From positions 23,702 through 87,701 of the forward strand of contig DAOUJG010000013.1 in the NCBI GenBank assembly GCA_034423015.1: a stretch of 64,000 nucleotides of DNA, written 5' to 3'. The notes beneath the pieces are model-generated. The model made no database searches, had not been told where the DNA came from, and saw only the letters and a list, made by a program, of their open reading frames with translations. Both the position numbers and the translations under genes were made by a program. This DNA comes from JAGWBJ01 sp034423015. Its GTDB lineage: Bacteria; Chloroflexota; Dehalococcoidia; Lucifugimonadales; JAGWBF01. Shown one piece after another: positions 25,774 to 34,250 of the stretch (position 1 is its first letter; the number at the start of each line of letters is the position of its first letter).

Positions 25774-26325
25774 TTATGCGCTTGCCTCGATCGCCCCCTG
25801 CTGCAACCTCTTGCCCATCTCGGCCAACCGGGTCCGGGTGCTGCCGTCTATGAGCCGGTCTCCTACGCGTATGACCAGGCCTCCCAGGATGGAGGGGTCC
25901 ACGCGGGTCTCCATGACCACTTCTTTGTGGATCAGCCCCGAGATGAACTCGGATATGCTCTTCTGCTCCGAGTCCTCCAGGGGCACGGCCGACGAGACCT
26001 GCACCTGCTCCCTGCCCATGTGGGCGTCCAGCAAGCGGCGGTAGCCCTTCTCCACCTCTGGGACCAGCTCGGTCAGGCCCCTGTCTACCAGAACGCAGAG
26101 GAGGTTCCTCAGCAGCGGGTCGATGTCCGGGAGGGCCTCCTCGATGGTGCGGACCTTCTGGGGCATGGTCACCTTGGCGTGCTCCAGGAACCCGAACATA
26201 TCCGGGTTCTCCATGGCCCGGCACAGGGCGCCGAGGTCCTCAGCCCACTGGTCCAAGCGCTCCTGTTCCAAGGCGAGGTCGAATACCGCCTGGGCGTACC
26301 TTTTGGCTGATGCGCTATCGGGCAT
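25774..26325 (-). CDS. atpH: ATP synthase delta subunit
   Basis: Delta caps the F1 head and joins it to the b-subunit stalk. The N-terminal helical bundle begins SAKRYAQAVFDLALEQ, the standard opening, and the C-terminal region has DPSILGGLVIRVGDRLIDGSTRTRL, the OSCP/delta signature. Length 183 aa. It lies 6 nt downstream of atpF. Confidence 0.96.
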   Translation of the reverse strand: MPDSASAKRYAQAVFDLALEQERLDQWAEDLGALCRAMENPDMFGFLEHAKVTMPQKVRTIEEALPDIDPLLRNLLCVLVDRGLTELVPEVEKGYRRLLDAHMGREQVQVSSAVPLEDSEQKSISEFISGLIHKEVVMETRVDPSILGGLVIRVGDRLIDGSTRTRLAEMGKRLQQGAIEASA

Positions 26326-26331
26326 ACCTTG

Positions 26332-26832
26332 CTAGCCCCGGCGAAGGGTCTCGCCCTCCTCCAGCACCCGGGCGATGAGGTCGGTGTGGGCGTCCCGGTC
26401 CAGGGACCGCTCGATGACCTTCTCGGCGGTGGATATGGCCAGGTCGGCGAAGTGGGCCCTCACCTCCCGGACGGCGGCGTCACGCTCTCTCTGGATGTCC
26501 TCCCTGGCCCTGGCGACGAACGCCTCCGCTTCTTGCCGGGCCTTCTCCTGCTCGTCTGTGCGATACTTGTCGGCAAGCTCCCTGGCCTGGTCGATGAGCT
26601 TCTGCCCCTCGGCCCTCGCTTCAGCGAGCTGCCTCTGGGTATCGGCCTGGGACCGGTCGGCCTCCTCCCGAGCCCGCTCCGCCGCCTCAAGGCTCTCCCT
26701 GATCCGCTCCGACCGCTGATCCATTATCCGCAGGATCGGCTTGTAGGCGAACATATACAGGATCACCAACAGGATGACGAAGTTGACTAGGAACGCTATC
26801 AAGCTTGGGAGATTCAGTCCTAGATCACCCAT
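26332..26832 (-). CDS. atpF: ATP synthase b subunit
   Basis: This is the peripheral-stalk subunit: one N-terminal membrane helix (LIAFLVNFVILLVILYMFAY) followed by a long, highly charged coiled coil (about residues 35-165) and no further domain. Only one b gene is present, so the stalk is probably a homodimer. ATG 26832 has GGAG 7 nt upstream; GTG 26835 is the adjacent alternative. Position between atpE and atpH is standard. Confidence 0.96.
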   Translation of the reverse strand: MGDLGLNLPSLIAFLVNFVILLVILYMFAYKPILRIMDQRSERIRESLEAAERAREEADRSQADTQRQLAEARAEGQKLIDQARELADKYRTDEQEKARQEAEAFVARAREDIQRERDAAVREVRAHFADLAISTAEKVIERSLDRDAHTDLIARVLEEGETLRRG

Positions 26833-26898
26833 CACCTAGCTCCAAACCGGAATTTGCCGTCATGCAAAAGGACCACGCCCTTGGAATGCGAGCAGTCC

Positions 26899-27186
26899 CT
26901 AAAACACGAACAAGAGAATAGCCGCAACGACCAGGGCGTAGATGCCCAGCGCTTCCGCGAAGGCAATCGCCAGGATCATGTTGGTCAAAATCGGCCCCCG
27001 CGCCTCCGGATTGCGCCCGATGGCGTTCATGGCTGCGCTGCCAAGGATGCCGATACCGATACCAGGCCCCAGGACACCCAGGCCGATGGCGAGGCCGGCG
27101 GCCAAAGCCTTGACCGAGGTATCGCTGAGAATCTCTTCTTGGGCAGCTAGCGCGGAAGCCACGGACATAAGGATATCTACAGGCAT
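26899..27186 (-). CDS. atpE: ATP synthase c subunit
   Basis: This is the proteolipid ring subunit: two membrane helices joined by the polar loop AIGRNPEARG. The proton-carrying carboxylate is the Glu in ILAIAFAEALGIYALV. The residue after this Glu is Ala, and no Na+-binding Ser/Thr follows, which favours H+ coupling. At 95 aa it has a short N-terminal extension before the first helix. GGAGG precedes the ATG. Confidence 0.96.
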   Translation of the reverse strand: MPVDILMSVASALAAQEEILSDTSVKALAAGLAIGLGVLGPGIGIGILGSAAMNAIGRNPEARGPILTNMILAIAFAEALGIYALVVAAILLFVF

Positions 27187-27228
27187 ATTCCCTCCTTTAA
27201 CTGAGTCGGTCTAACGATGTGGCGTGTC

Positions 27229-28254
27229 CTAGTGCTCTTCCTCGTGGGAAGTGATCGCTATTGTAGCAAAGACCAGGGTTAGCCCGGCAAATATGAGAGC
27301 TTGGACCAGGCCCACCAGCAGCTCGAGTCCATAGACGGCAACCGTCGCCACGAAGGGGACGAGGAATGTCGCCATCAGCACCAGGACCTCGCCGGCGGTC
27401 ATGTTGCCGAACAGCCTGAAGGTGAAGCTTACCACCCGGACCAGCTCGCTCATCCCCTCCAGGAATCCCACGAAAAGGGTGATGCCCGCCTGGAACAGCT
27501 GTCCCCTCCGGAGGTTGCGGAAGAACTGGCCGACGGGGATGAACTTGGCCAGGTACCTGAAACCCAGCATGCGCAGCCCCCAGTACTCCACGAAGACGAA
27601 GGACACCAGGGCCAGGGCCAGGGGCATGTTCAGGTCGGTGCCAGCCGAGCGCACCAGGTGGGCCGCTATGTCTCCGTCGCCGTCCTTGAACCCCAGGGAC
27701 GGATAGATGGGCAGAAGGGCTATCCACGCGTTGAAGGCCACGAAGAGGAACATGGTGGCGATGATGGGAAAGACCCTCCGGCCCATTTCCCTTCCTATAA
27801 CTCCCTCCACGAACCCCAGCAGCGCCTCGACGGCCATCTCCACCAGGTTTTGCAGCCGGCCGGGCACCATCCTGGCTCGTCTCACGCCTAACAGGAAGAT
27901 GCCCAGCAGCACCAGGGTCGTGACCCAGGCCGACAGCATGGTGTTGGTGACGGCGAAGTCGAACATGCCCAGGGGCGTGAAGTGGTACGGCTTCCCCTTG
28001 CCGCTGGCTTCGTCGCCCGACCCGTGGCCGTCGTCGGCCTTGTTGGGTGCGAAGTTGTGCTCGTTGCGGGCCTCGGCCGGAAATATGGGCTGGGGCGGAA
28101 GGTGGACCTGGGGCTGGGGCAGCAGGGGTTCCTGGTCCTCGCCCCCGAGGACGGCCGTCCCGATGGCCCCCGTGACTAGGCCCGCGACGAACAGGGCCAG
28201 AATGGCCAGGCCGCCCAGTAGCAGGAATCGCCGGGCTCCGGCGCCCGAGGGCAC
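27229..28254 (-). CDS. atpB: ATP synthase a subunit with long N-terminal extension
   Basis: Subunit a forms the proton half-channels beside the c ring. The essential Arg lies in VSFTFRLFGNMTAGEV, and the last helices (VYGLELLVGLVQALIFAGLT) are typical. At 341 aa it is longer than usual (about 240-270): a first hydrophobic segment at residues 8-35 is followed by about 50 residues rich in Pro, Gln, Asp and Lys before the canonical FTPLGMFDFAVTNTML. The GTG start overlaps the last base of the atpI stop codon (TAGTG), so the two are translationally coupled. Confidence 0.95.
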   Translation of the reverse strand: MPSGAGARRFLLLGGLAILALFVAGLVTGAIGTAVLGGEDQEPLLPQPQVHLPPQPIFPAEARNEHNFAPNKADDGHGSGDEASGKGKPYHFTPLGMFDFAVTNTMLSAWVTTLVLLGIFLLGVRRARMVPGRLQNLVEMAVEALLGFVEGVIGREMGRRVFPIIATMFLFVAFNAWIALLPIYPSLGFKDGDGDIAAHLVRSAGTDLNMPLALALVSFVFVEYWGLRMLGFRYLAKFIPVGQFFRNLRRGQLFQAGITLFVGFLEGMSELVRVVSFTFRLFGNMTAGEVLVLMATFLVPFVATVAVYGLELLVGLVQALIFAGLTLVFATIAITSHEEEH

Positions 28255-28562
28255 TACCTCTCCCTCCCGCTCGGGGGCCCGTCACTGCCATTGAGGCCCC
28301 CGTCGCTGGCGTCGGAGCCCCCGTCACTGCGGTCGGAGCCCCTGACACCGCCGCCGGAGCCAAGAAGGGGGGACACCATCTTGTAAGTCCCATAAAACGC
28401 CGAGGCACATCCCAAGATTAGACCCACCAACAGAAAGATAACCTTGGTGCCCAGGGCCCCGTCCACCACCACTCCCACCACAATGCCACCTATGATGCAG
28501 AGGGCTATGTAGAACCCCAGCCCCGAAAGTCGCAGGGCCAGCACCCACCATGGCATACCCAT
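28254..28562 (-). CDS. AtpI/AtpZ-like small membrane protein at the head of the atp operon
   Basis: This protein has two predicted membrane helices (about LSGLGFYIALCIIGGIVVGVVV and VIFLLVGLILGCASAFYGTY), followed by a Ser/Asp/Gly-rich low-complexity tail. Such AtpI/AtpZ proteins precede atpB in many bacteria and assist c-ring assembly or Mg/Ca transport. An upstream ATG at 28595 is in frame, but the operon promoter (28577-28605) lies over it, so ATG 28562 or 28556 is more likely the true start. Family assignment rests on topology and position. Confidence 0.75.
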   Translation of the reverse strand: MGMPWWVLALRLSGLGFYIALCIIGGIVVGVVVDGALGTKVIFLLVGLILGCASAFYGTYKMVSPLLGSGGGVRGSDRSDGGSDASDGGLNGSDGPPSGRER

Positions 28563-28576
28563 CTCAGGCCTAGTGA

Positions 28577-28605
28577 ATCCTATCACTAGTTCCATCGGGC
28601 GTCAA
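28577..28605 (-). promoter_or_regulatory. atp operon promoter
   Basis: On the minus strand TTGACG (28605-28600) and TAGGAT (28582-28577) are 17 nt apart. The predicted transcript start, near 28570, would leave only about 8-14 nt before ATG 28562 or 28556, a very short leader. Confidence 0.6.
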
Positions 28606-28631
28606 CCGATTCTCCCAGGCCGGGAACCCCG

Positions 28632-28664
28632 CAAAAAAAGCCCCCGGCCACGCCTGGCCGGGGG
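28632..28664 (-). terminator. intrinsic terminator of the bifunctional-nuclease gene
   Basis: A 9-bp all-GC stem, CCCCCGGCC (28641-28649) with GGCCGGGGG (28656-28664), closes a 6-nt loop. Read leftward it is followed by C and seven Ts, a textbook intrinsic terminator. It separates the nuclease gene from the atp operon promoter. Confidence 0.92.
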
Positions 28665-28701
28665 GTCTTTCTCGGTTGACTCTGGGCGAGACGAGACTAC
28701 G

Positions 28702-29262
28702 CTATTCCTTCTCCTGCTGCTGCTTGCCGAAGTCCTCCAAGTCCAGGCTGTTGATGAAGTCGGTAAAGGCCGACATCCTGCGGAGCTCTTCCTCCTTCAC
28801 CTCGGGGGACTTGTCGGGCTGGCCCGCCGTGTCCTCGGGCAGCAGGGGCTTCCCCGTCTCCTTGTCCAGGAGGATGCCGGCCTTCTCCAGCACCTGCTCC
28901 TCCACGAAGATGGGCACCTGGACACGCACCGCCAGGGCGATGGCATCGCTGGGGCGGGAGTCCACCTCCAGGCTCTTGCCGTTGACGTTTATGATCACCT
29001 TGGCGTAGAAGGTGTCGCTCTCCAGGTCGTTCACCAGGATGTGATGGACGGCCCCGCCCAGGTTGTCGATGACCGCACGAAGGAGGTCGTGGGTCAGGGG
29101 TCTGGGAACAGAGATGTCCTGCAGCTTGACCGCGATCGCGTCGGCTTCCGCCGGCCCGATCCAGATAGGCAGGTACCGGTCCGATTCCTTTTCCTTCAGA
29201 ATCACGACCCGCTGGTAGTTCATCAAGCTCACGCGGATGCTGTCGATTACTACTTCCAGCAT
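28702..29262 (-). CDS. bifunctional nuclease (BFN/DUF151) family protein
   Basis: The protein belongs to the BFN/DUF151 family, for which RNase and DNase activity has been reported in plants and which is conserved in many bacteria. The core is recognised by VVILKEKESDRYLPIWIGPAEADAIA, THDLLRAVIDNLGG and the SRPSDAIALAVR motif. A charged C-terminal tail of about 55 residues (acidic and Gln-rich) follows, longer than in minimal members. AGGAGGG precedes the ATG. It has its own promoter and terminator. Confidence 0.9.
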   Translation of the reverse strand: MLEVVIDSIRVSLMNYQRVVILKEKESDRYLPIWIGPAEADAIAVKLQDISVPRPLTHDLLRAVIDNLGGAVHHILVNDLESDTFYAKVIINVNGKSLEVDSRPSDAIALAVRVQVPIFVEEQVLEKAGILLDKETGKPLLPEDTAGQPDKSPEVKEEELRRMSAFTDFINSLDLEDFGKQQQEKE

Positions 29263-29291
29263 TGACCGGGGACCCTCCTCTCAGAGGCCCT

Positions 29292-29321
29292 ATTGTAGTC
29301 CCGTGCCAAGAAGGGTGTCAA
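29292..29321 (-). promoter_or_regulatory. promoter of the bifunctional-nuclease gene
   Basis: On the minus strand consensus TTGACA (29321-29316) and TACAAT (29297-29292) are 18 nt apart. The -35 box overlaps the 3' end of the upstream membrane-protein gene. Confidence 0.8.
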
Positions 29322-31726
29322 CCCGAGCCGTCACTCCCCGGAGACACGTAGGAGAAGAACTTGGAGTCCCACCACTGGTAGTCCAGCCGGCGGAAGAGGA
29401 AGTAGTCCATCGCGTCCTTCCACGACTGCCGGGCGGTCAGGTTGTCTATGATGAACCGGGCATCCTGCTTCAGCTCCGCCGGAGACCACTGCTCCTCTCT
29501 GTTGGCCCCCGGGCGCCGGTACGTGTCCTCGGGGAACCAGAGGAGGTCCTTGAGGGGCCCCGAGGCCTCGTGGCCCTCCAGGTGGCTCCTGTACCGTTTT
29601 GCGTGGCCCTCGATCAGAAGAATGGCCCCGGTGGAGGGCGGCTCGCTCACGGGACTGCACCAGGGCTGGTAGTCCGCGTCGGACTCCGACTTGTAGCAGC
29701 GGAACTCCACCGAGCCCTCCCGCTGGGCCTGTCTCACGTACCAGTTCATCGGGTACCATATCTCGTAGTCCATCTCCACCGCGGGCCGCGCCGCCTCGTC
29801 GGGAATGACTCCCTCCCGCTCCAGGTCGTCCAGTACCTTGACCAGGTCCGCGCTGCCCTGGGCGTAGACGAGCATCTCCACCGGCGTGTCGTCGTAGCTG
29901 TAGGTCACCCTGAACCCGACGAAGGTGCTGAACCCGAGCATGAGGGCGGCCACGCCCAGCGCGGCCAGTGACATGCCCACCCTGGGACGGTTGCGTAGAA
30001 GCAGGAAGGACGTTCCGGCCAGCATGGCGGCTATGGCCGCCGCCAGCCCCCAACCCTGCCAGTCCAGGCCGCCCTGGTCCAGCGATCGTCTCAGGAGATA
30101 GACTCCGGCGATCACGACCAGCGGGGCCAGCCCCAGCATCAGGAGGGAAGGGCTGCGCGCCAGCCGTCTCCAGTCCAGTCGGTCTATGAGATCGCCGATG
30201 AGCTTGCCCGACAGCAGTATGAAGGGCACGGCGATGTTGACGATGAGCCAGGGCATCTTCTCAGCCGCGACGGTGTAAGCCAGGAGGGTCAGGAGGGCCC
30301 AGAGAGCCAGGACCAGGCCCAGCAGGTCGGCCCTTCGGACGAAGTAGACGATGGCCGCCAGGCCGAAGAGCAGCGGCAGGAACTCGTACAGGGATCCGGT
30401 GACGAAGTGGTAGTACCACGGCTGCCCCCCGCGGGCCACCTCCTGCTGGGCCAGCCAGTAGCCCAGGCCCTGCCAGGACCCGGTGAACGCGCCCCCTAGC
30501 TTGGCGCACAGGGTGTTGAGGGCGGCGCCGGTCTCGGTGGGGCAGTAGCCGTGCGGCTGGACGAACAGGCCGAAGAAGGTGGTGTACAGGGCCGTCCATA
30601 TCAGGTAGAAGATGGCCGCGCACAGCAGCCATACCCTCCATCGCCACAGCATCCCGATGGCCGCTGAAACCACCAGGGCCCCGGCAAGGACGGCGAAGGC
30701 GATCAGCCAGTCCCGTGCCACGAACCCGTTGGGCAGCGCCAGGAACGCGTAGCAGAGAGCGCCCGCCGCGCCCACCGGCAGCAGCCACGGCGCCCACCTG
30801 CGGCCCCCGCGGGTGACCGCCGCCACACCGGGCAGCGCCACGAAGCTTGCTATCACGAGGGCATCGGCGGCCAAGGGGAGGTCCGCCATGGGAAAGATGG
30901 CGTAGGGCGGAGCCCACAGAGGAAGCCCCACTTCCCCGGTGCCGCCGTCGCTGTTGGCCAGCACCATCCCCAGGCTGTCCTGAAAGATGCTCACGCCCGC
31001 CGCCCACTGGGGCAGCGTCAGCGTGACGATGAGGAGCAGCAGGGCGGGGGCGCGGCCTATCTCGCCCCGCTTGCTCCTGCCCGTCATGGCGGCTACCAGC
31101 TCGGGGAGAGAGATAAGGAGCAGAATGCCGCCGAAGATCACAGCTACGATATAGGCCGTCTCCTTGGTGGCGAACATAAGGGCCAGCACCGCCGAGGCCA
31201 TGTACAGGTAGCGGTCCCTGCCCTCGTGGAGATAGCGCCAGAGCATTATCAGGAGCGCCACCGTCCACACAGACATGATGATCTCGTTCCGCCCGAAGCG
31301 GCTGAAATACAGCAGGGACGGCGACAGGGCAAGAAGCAGGGCAACCACTATGGCGCCGGTGGTCCCCAGGTGTGTCCGGAAGAAGAAGGGCAGGAACACC
31401 AGCGCCGCGCCGAACAGGACGTAGAGCAGGCGGGCGGTGAAGTCCGTGTCCGAGAACAGCCAGAAGATGGCGGCGGCGAGCTCCACCTGGAAAGGGCCGT
31501 GCATCCAGGGGCTGTGGGAGTAGCCCTCCCCGTTGGCCAGACGCCAGGCGTAGTGGACGTGCAGGCTCTCGTCGTAGTGCATGGTCCGCCCGTCCAGCTC
31601 CCACAGGCGGAGGGCCATTGCACCCAGGGAGATGACCAGGAAGACCGCCGCCTCCCAACCCAGGTCCGGGCGTCGAAGCCGGGGGAGGGAAAGCCGGGTC
31701 AGCGGGAGCTTATCCAGCGTCTGCAC
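29318..31726 (-). CDS. Agl23-like (TIGR03663) polytopic membrane protein, putative glycosyltransferase
   Basis: This large membrane protein (802 aa, roughly a dozen hydrophobic helices) is of the TIGR03663/Agl23 type, related to the PMT/GT-C glycosyltransferases. The first periplasmic loop carries WELDGRTMHYDESLHVHYAW, the acidic DE motif of GT-C enzymes, then GPFQVELAAAIF; FGRNEIIM is the other characteristic stretch. A soluble C-terminal part of about 160 residues follows the last helix. Its start overlaps the end of the DUF2298 gene by 17 nt. The pair is found mainly in Chloroflexota and archaea; the transferred sugar is unknown. Confidence 0.85.
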   Translation of the reverse strand: MQTLDKLPLTRLSLPRLRRPDLGWEAAVFLVISLGAMALRLWELDGRTMHYDESLHVHYAWRLANGEGYSHSPWMHGPFQVELAAAIFWLFSDTDFTARLLYVLFGAALVFLPFFFRTHLGTTGAIVVALLLALSPSLLYFSRFGRNEIIMSVWTVALLIMLWRYLHEGRDRYLYMASAVLALMFATKETAYIVAVIFGGILLLISLPELVAAMTGRSKRGEIGRAPALLLLIVTLTLPQWAAGVSIFQDSLGMVLANSDGGTGEVGLPLWAPPYAIFPMADLPLAADALVIASFVALPGVAAVTRGGRRWAPWLLPVGAAGALCYAFLALPNGFVARDWLIAFAVLAGALVVSAAIGMLWRWRVWLLCAAIFYLIWTALYTTFFGLFVQPHGYCPTETGAALNTLCAKLGGAFTGSWQGLGYWLAQQEVARGGQPWYYHFVTGSLYEFLPLLFGLAAIVYFVRRADLLGLVLALWALLTLLAYTVAAEKMPWLIVNIAVPFILLSGKLIGDLIDRLDWRRLARSPSLLMLGLAPLVVIAGVYLLRRSLDQGGLDWQGWGLAAAIAAMLAGTSFLLLRNRPRVGMSLAALGVAALMLGFSTFVGFRVTYSYDDTPVEMLVYAQGSADLVKVLDDLEREGVIPDEAARPAVEMDYEIWYPMNWYVRQAQREGSVEFRCYKSESDADYQPWCSPVSEPPSTGAILLIEGHAKRYRSHLEGHEASGPLKDLLWFPEDTYRRPGANREEQWSPAELKQDARFIIDNLTARQSWKDAMDYFLFRRLDYQWWDSKFFSYVSPGSDGSG

Positions 31727-34139
31727 GGTGCGTCTTCACCAGGCCTGGGGACTGGGTTTGCGCCCTCTGGTATATGACAACTTCCGGGCTGCGGAACACG
31801 GGCGTCAGGAACGAGTGGAAGGTCCCGAACCGGTCGGGCCCGTAGCGGGCCCTCTCCCGGGCGCCGACGTAGACGTACCGGACGTCGTAGGTCTCCAGCA
31901 GGCGGTGCACGGTGGCGGAGTCGTCGGCCGTGTAGATCTGCTCCACGTCCCCTTCCCGTCCGTCGAACTCCCTGGTGGAGCCCCTCCACTGGTGCTCGTG
32001 TCCCGGCCAGCCGAGGATGGTGGGAAGCCCGGTGGACGAGGAGACCCGGCCGTGGTCGGTATAGCTTCCTCCCACCGCCTCCACGATGCGTCCCCGCGGC
32101 GCTTCGTCCCTCAGCCACACTATCGCCTCGTACTCCCCGGGATGGCGCTCTTGTAGGAAGGCCAGACCGTCCAGCGTGGCCTCCCTCGATTGGCCGGCGC
32201 GGTCCAGGGCTGCGCCCACCGGGTAGTAGAGGGACGCGACGGTGAGGGCTCCGACCAGCCCCAGCCAGACCCACGGGGTCATTCTCCTGGCTCCCTCTGC
32301 CAGAGGCGTTAGTCTCGAAAGAGGGCCACGCATCCGGCCCAGGGACGGCAGGGGGTTGGCGTAGCTGTAGTAGAGGCCGTAGGCCGAGACGACCGCCAGC
32401 AACAGCCAGGCCTGGTAGTAGGTCTTGAACACCGTGTTCATGCGTGTGCCGAACAGGTCGACAAGGTAGAAGAGCTCGGCGCCCAGCAGCAGGTAGAAGG
32501 CGATGCCCAGCATCAGCAGCGGGAAGACGGCCGCCGTGCCGTTGCCCTCCTTCATCCTGGAGAGGACCCCGGCCAGGGCCAGGGCAACTATGGACATGCC
32601 AGGCAGAAGTTTGCCCAGGCGGCTGCCCACCGTGCCCAGGGCGTCCGCCGCCCCACCTTCGAAGGGGCTGACGACTATCTTGATGCACGCCCACAGCACG
32701 AATGGGAACACCGCCACGGCCAGGGCGAACCCCAGAATCCCCATGTTGCGGCGAGTCAGGCTCCCCGAGGACGCCAGCTGGACCAGCACGAAGTACCCCC
32801 CCGCCAGGAGGAACAGCCCCCATATCAGGAAGAAGAAGAAGGGCCGCGTGGCCATGGCGTCGCGGGTCGGCAGTATCCCGGACGCCTGGCTGTCCAGGGT
32901 CATGTAGAAGGGAAGGTACAGCAGCACGGCGCCAACGACCACCGGCGCCATGAAAGACGCGGTGGACAGCAGCGTGGGGGCCACGTTGCCCGACCGGTCT
33001 CCGTAGCTCTTGGCCAGCACCGTGACGGCCAGAATGGCCGCGAAGACCGGCAGGTCCCAGATGTTTATGAAGGCCAGCGCGCCGAGAGACAGGGTGATGG
33101 CCGCCGTCTCCCACGGCCGTTGCAGCAACCACGAGGGCCCTATCCTACTCCGGGAGGCGAGCAGATTCAATGCCAACGCCAGGTTCAGGACTAGGAAGGG
33201 GAGGGAAGACGCGTGGGGGTGTAGGTCTCCCAGCACGAAGCTGAAGAAGGGGAACTCCGTGATGGTGTAGTCCAGGCTGATGCCATCCCTTACCGTATCT
33301 ATTACCCTGGTGGCGCGCCACCACCACAGGTGGTCGCCCGGGAACAGGCCTCCCTCGGTAGAGCTGGTTGCCAGCCCCTTGATCGCCACCCACCCCCAGA
33401 AGCCCTCCGACGCCCAGCCCCTGGCCTGTACGAGCTCCAGCACCCCCTCCAGGTTGCTGATCAGCACGAGGAAGACGGGAGCGGCCAGGGCGAAGAGGAC
33501 GGCGCGAAGGGCACCAGACCCAGAGCGGCGTATCAGGTTGTAGACCAGGCTGAAGGCCCCCGCCCCCGCCAGAGCCGGCAGAAGGGCGATGGACAGGTTG
33601 TAGGAGACGTTGGAGGGGATCGAGGTGAGCTTGGTCAGCGTCGCCATTATGAAGTGGCCGAAGTAGTAGTAGCTGATGGAGTGCCCCGACAGCCAGGGGT
33701 CCTCCGGCGGGAAGTATGTGGACTTCAGGATGGCGTTGAGAAAGGCGAAGTCCATGGGCTTTTCGGTATGGTTTATGGCCGGGGTGTGGTAGACGATGGC
33801 GACCCACAGGGCGAACAGGGCCAGGAACACCGCCTCCGCCGCCAGCAGGGGCAGCCTCTCCGCCTTGATGAAGGCGACCAGGTCTGGGAGCCGGCGGCGC
33901 ATCAGGCCGTAGGATAGGCCGGCCAGCACGAGGGCGATGCCGATGACGGAGTACTGGGAGTTGGGCAGAATGTGGGCCGTGCCCAGGATCCACAGCAGGT
34001 AGGACACCAGGAGCAGGGCGAGTACCTTGGACAGCACCAGTCCCCGGTCCGGCAGCCGCCGGAACAGGGCATAGGCAAGGGGCAGCATCGCCAGCCCCAG
34101 GAGCTCGACGCTCAGAAGCCAGATGATCGCGTGGTGCAC
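31710..34139 (-). CDS. DUF2298 (Chlor_Arch_YYY, TIGR03662) membrane protein
   Basis: This 809-residue polytopic membrane protein carries the Chlor_Arch_YYY domain, named for its tyrosine triplet: here HSISYYYFGHFIMA (about residue 155). NHTEKPMDFAFLNAILKS is the acidic first-loop motif. The fold is GT-C-like, suggesting a lipid-linked sugar transferase. The downstream TIGR03663 gene overlaps it by 17 nt, so both are made from one message. The start codon is GTG. Confidence 0.87.
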   Translation of the reverse strand: MHHAIIWLLSVELLGLAMLPLAYALFRRLPDRGLVLSKVLALLLVSYLLWILGTAHILPNSQYSVIGIALVLAGLSYGLMRRRLPDLVAFIKAERLPLLAAEAVFLALFALWVAIVYHTPAINHTEKPMDFAFLNAILKSTYFPPEDPWLSGHSISYYYFGHFIMATLTKLTSIPSNVSYNLSIALLPALAGAGAFSLVYNLIRRSGSGALRAVLFALAAPVFLVLISNLEGVLELVQARGWASEGFWGWVAIKGLATSSTEGGLFPGDHLWWWRATRVIDTVRDGISLDYTITEFPFFSFVLGDLHPHASSLPFLVLNLALALNLLASRSRIGPSWLLQRPWETAAITLSLGALAFINIWDLPVFAAILAVTVLAKSYGDRSGNVAPTLLSTASFMAPVVVGAVLLYLPFYMTLDSQASGILPTRDAMATRPFFFFLIWGLFLLAGGYFVLVQLASSGSLTRRNMGILGFALAVAVFPFVLWACIKIVVSPFEGGAADALGTVGSRLGKLLPGMSIVALALAGVLSRMKEGNGTAAVFPLLMLGIAFYLLLGAELFYLVDLFGTRMNTVFKTYYQAWLLLAVVSAYGLYYSYANPLPSLGRMRGPLSRLTPLAEGARRMTPWVWLGLVGALTVASLYYPVGAALDRAGQSREATLDGLAFLQERHPGEYEAIVWLRDEAPRGRIVEAVGGSYTDHGRVSSSTGLPTILGWPGHEHQWRGSTREFDGREGDVEQIYTADDSATVHRLLETYDVRYVYVGARERARYGPDRFGTFHSFLTPVFRSPEVVIYQRAQTQSPGLVKTHRADAG

Positions 34140-34250
34140 GGACTACCTTGGGCGTACGCCATGGCCTGGATGGTGCATCTTGGAAGACCCTGTCATTTCC
34201 TACGTGCGGACAAGCGGGGCCGGATGCGCTAAGACAGGCGCCGAACGGGC

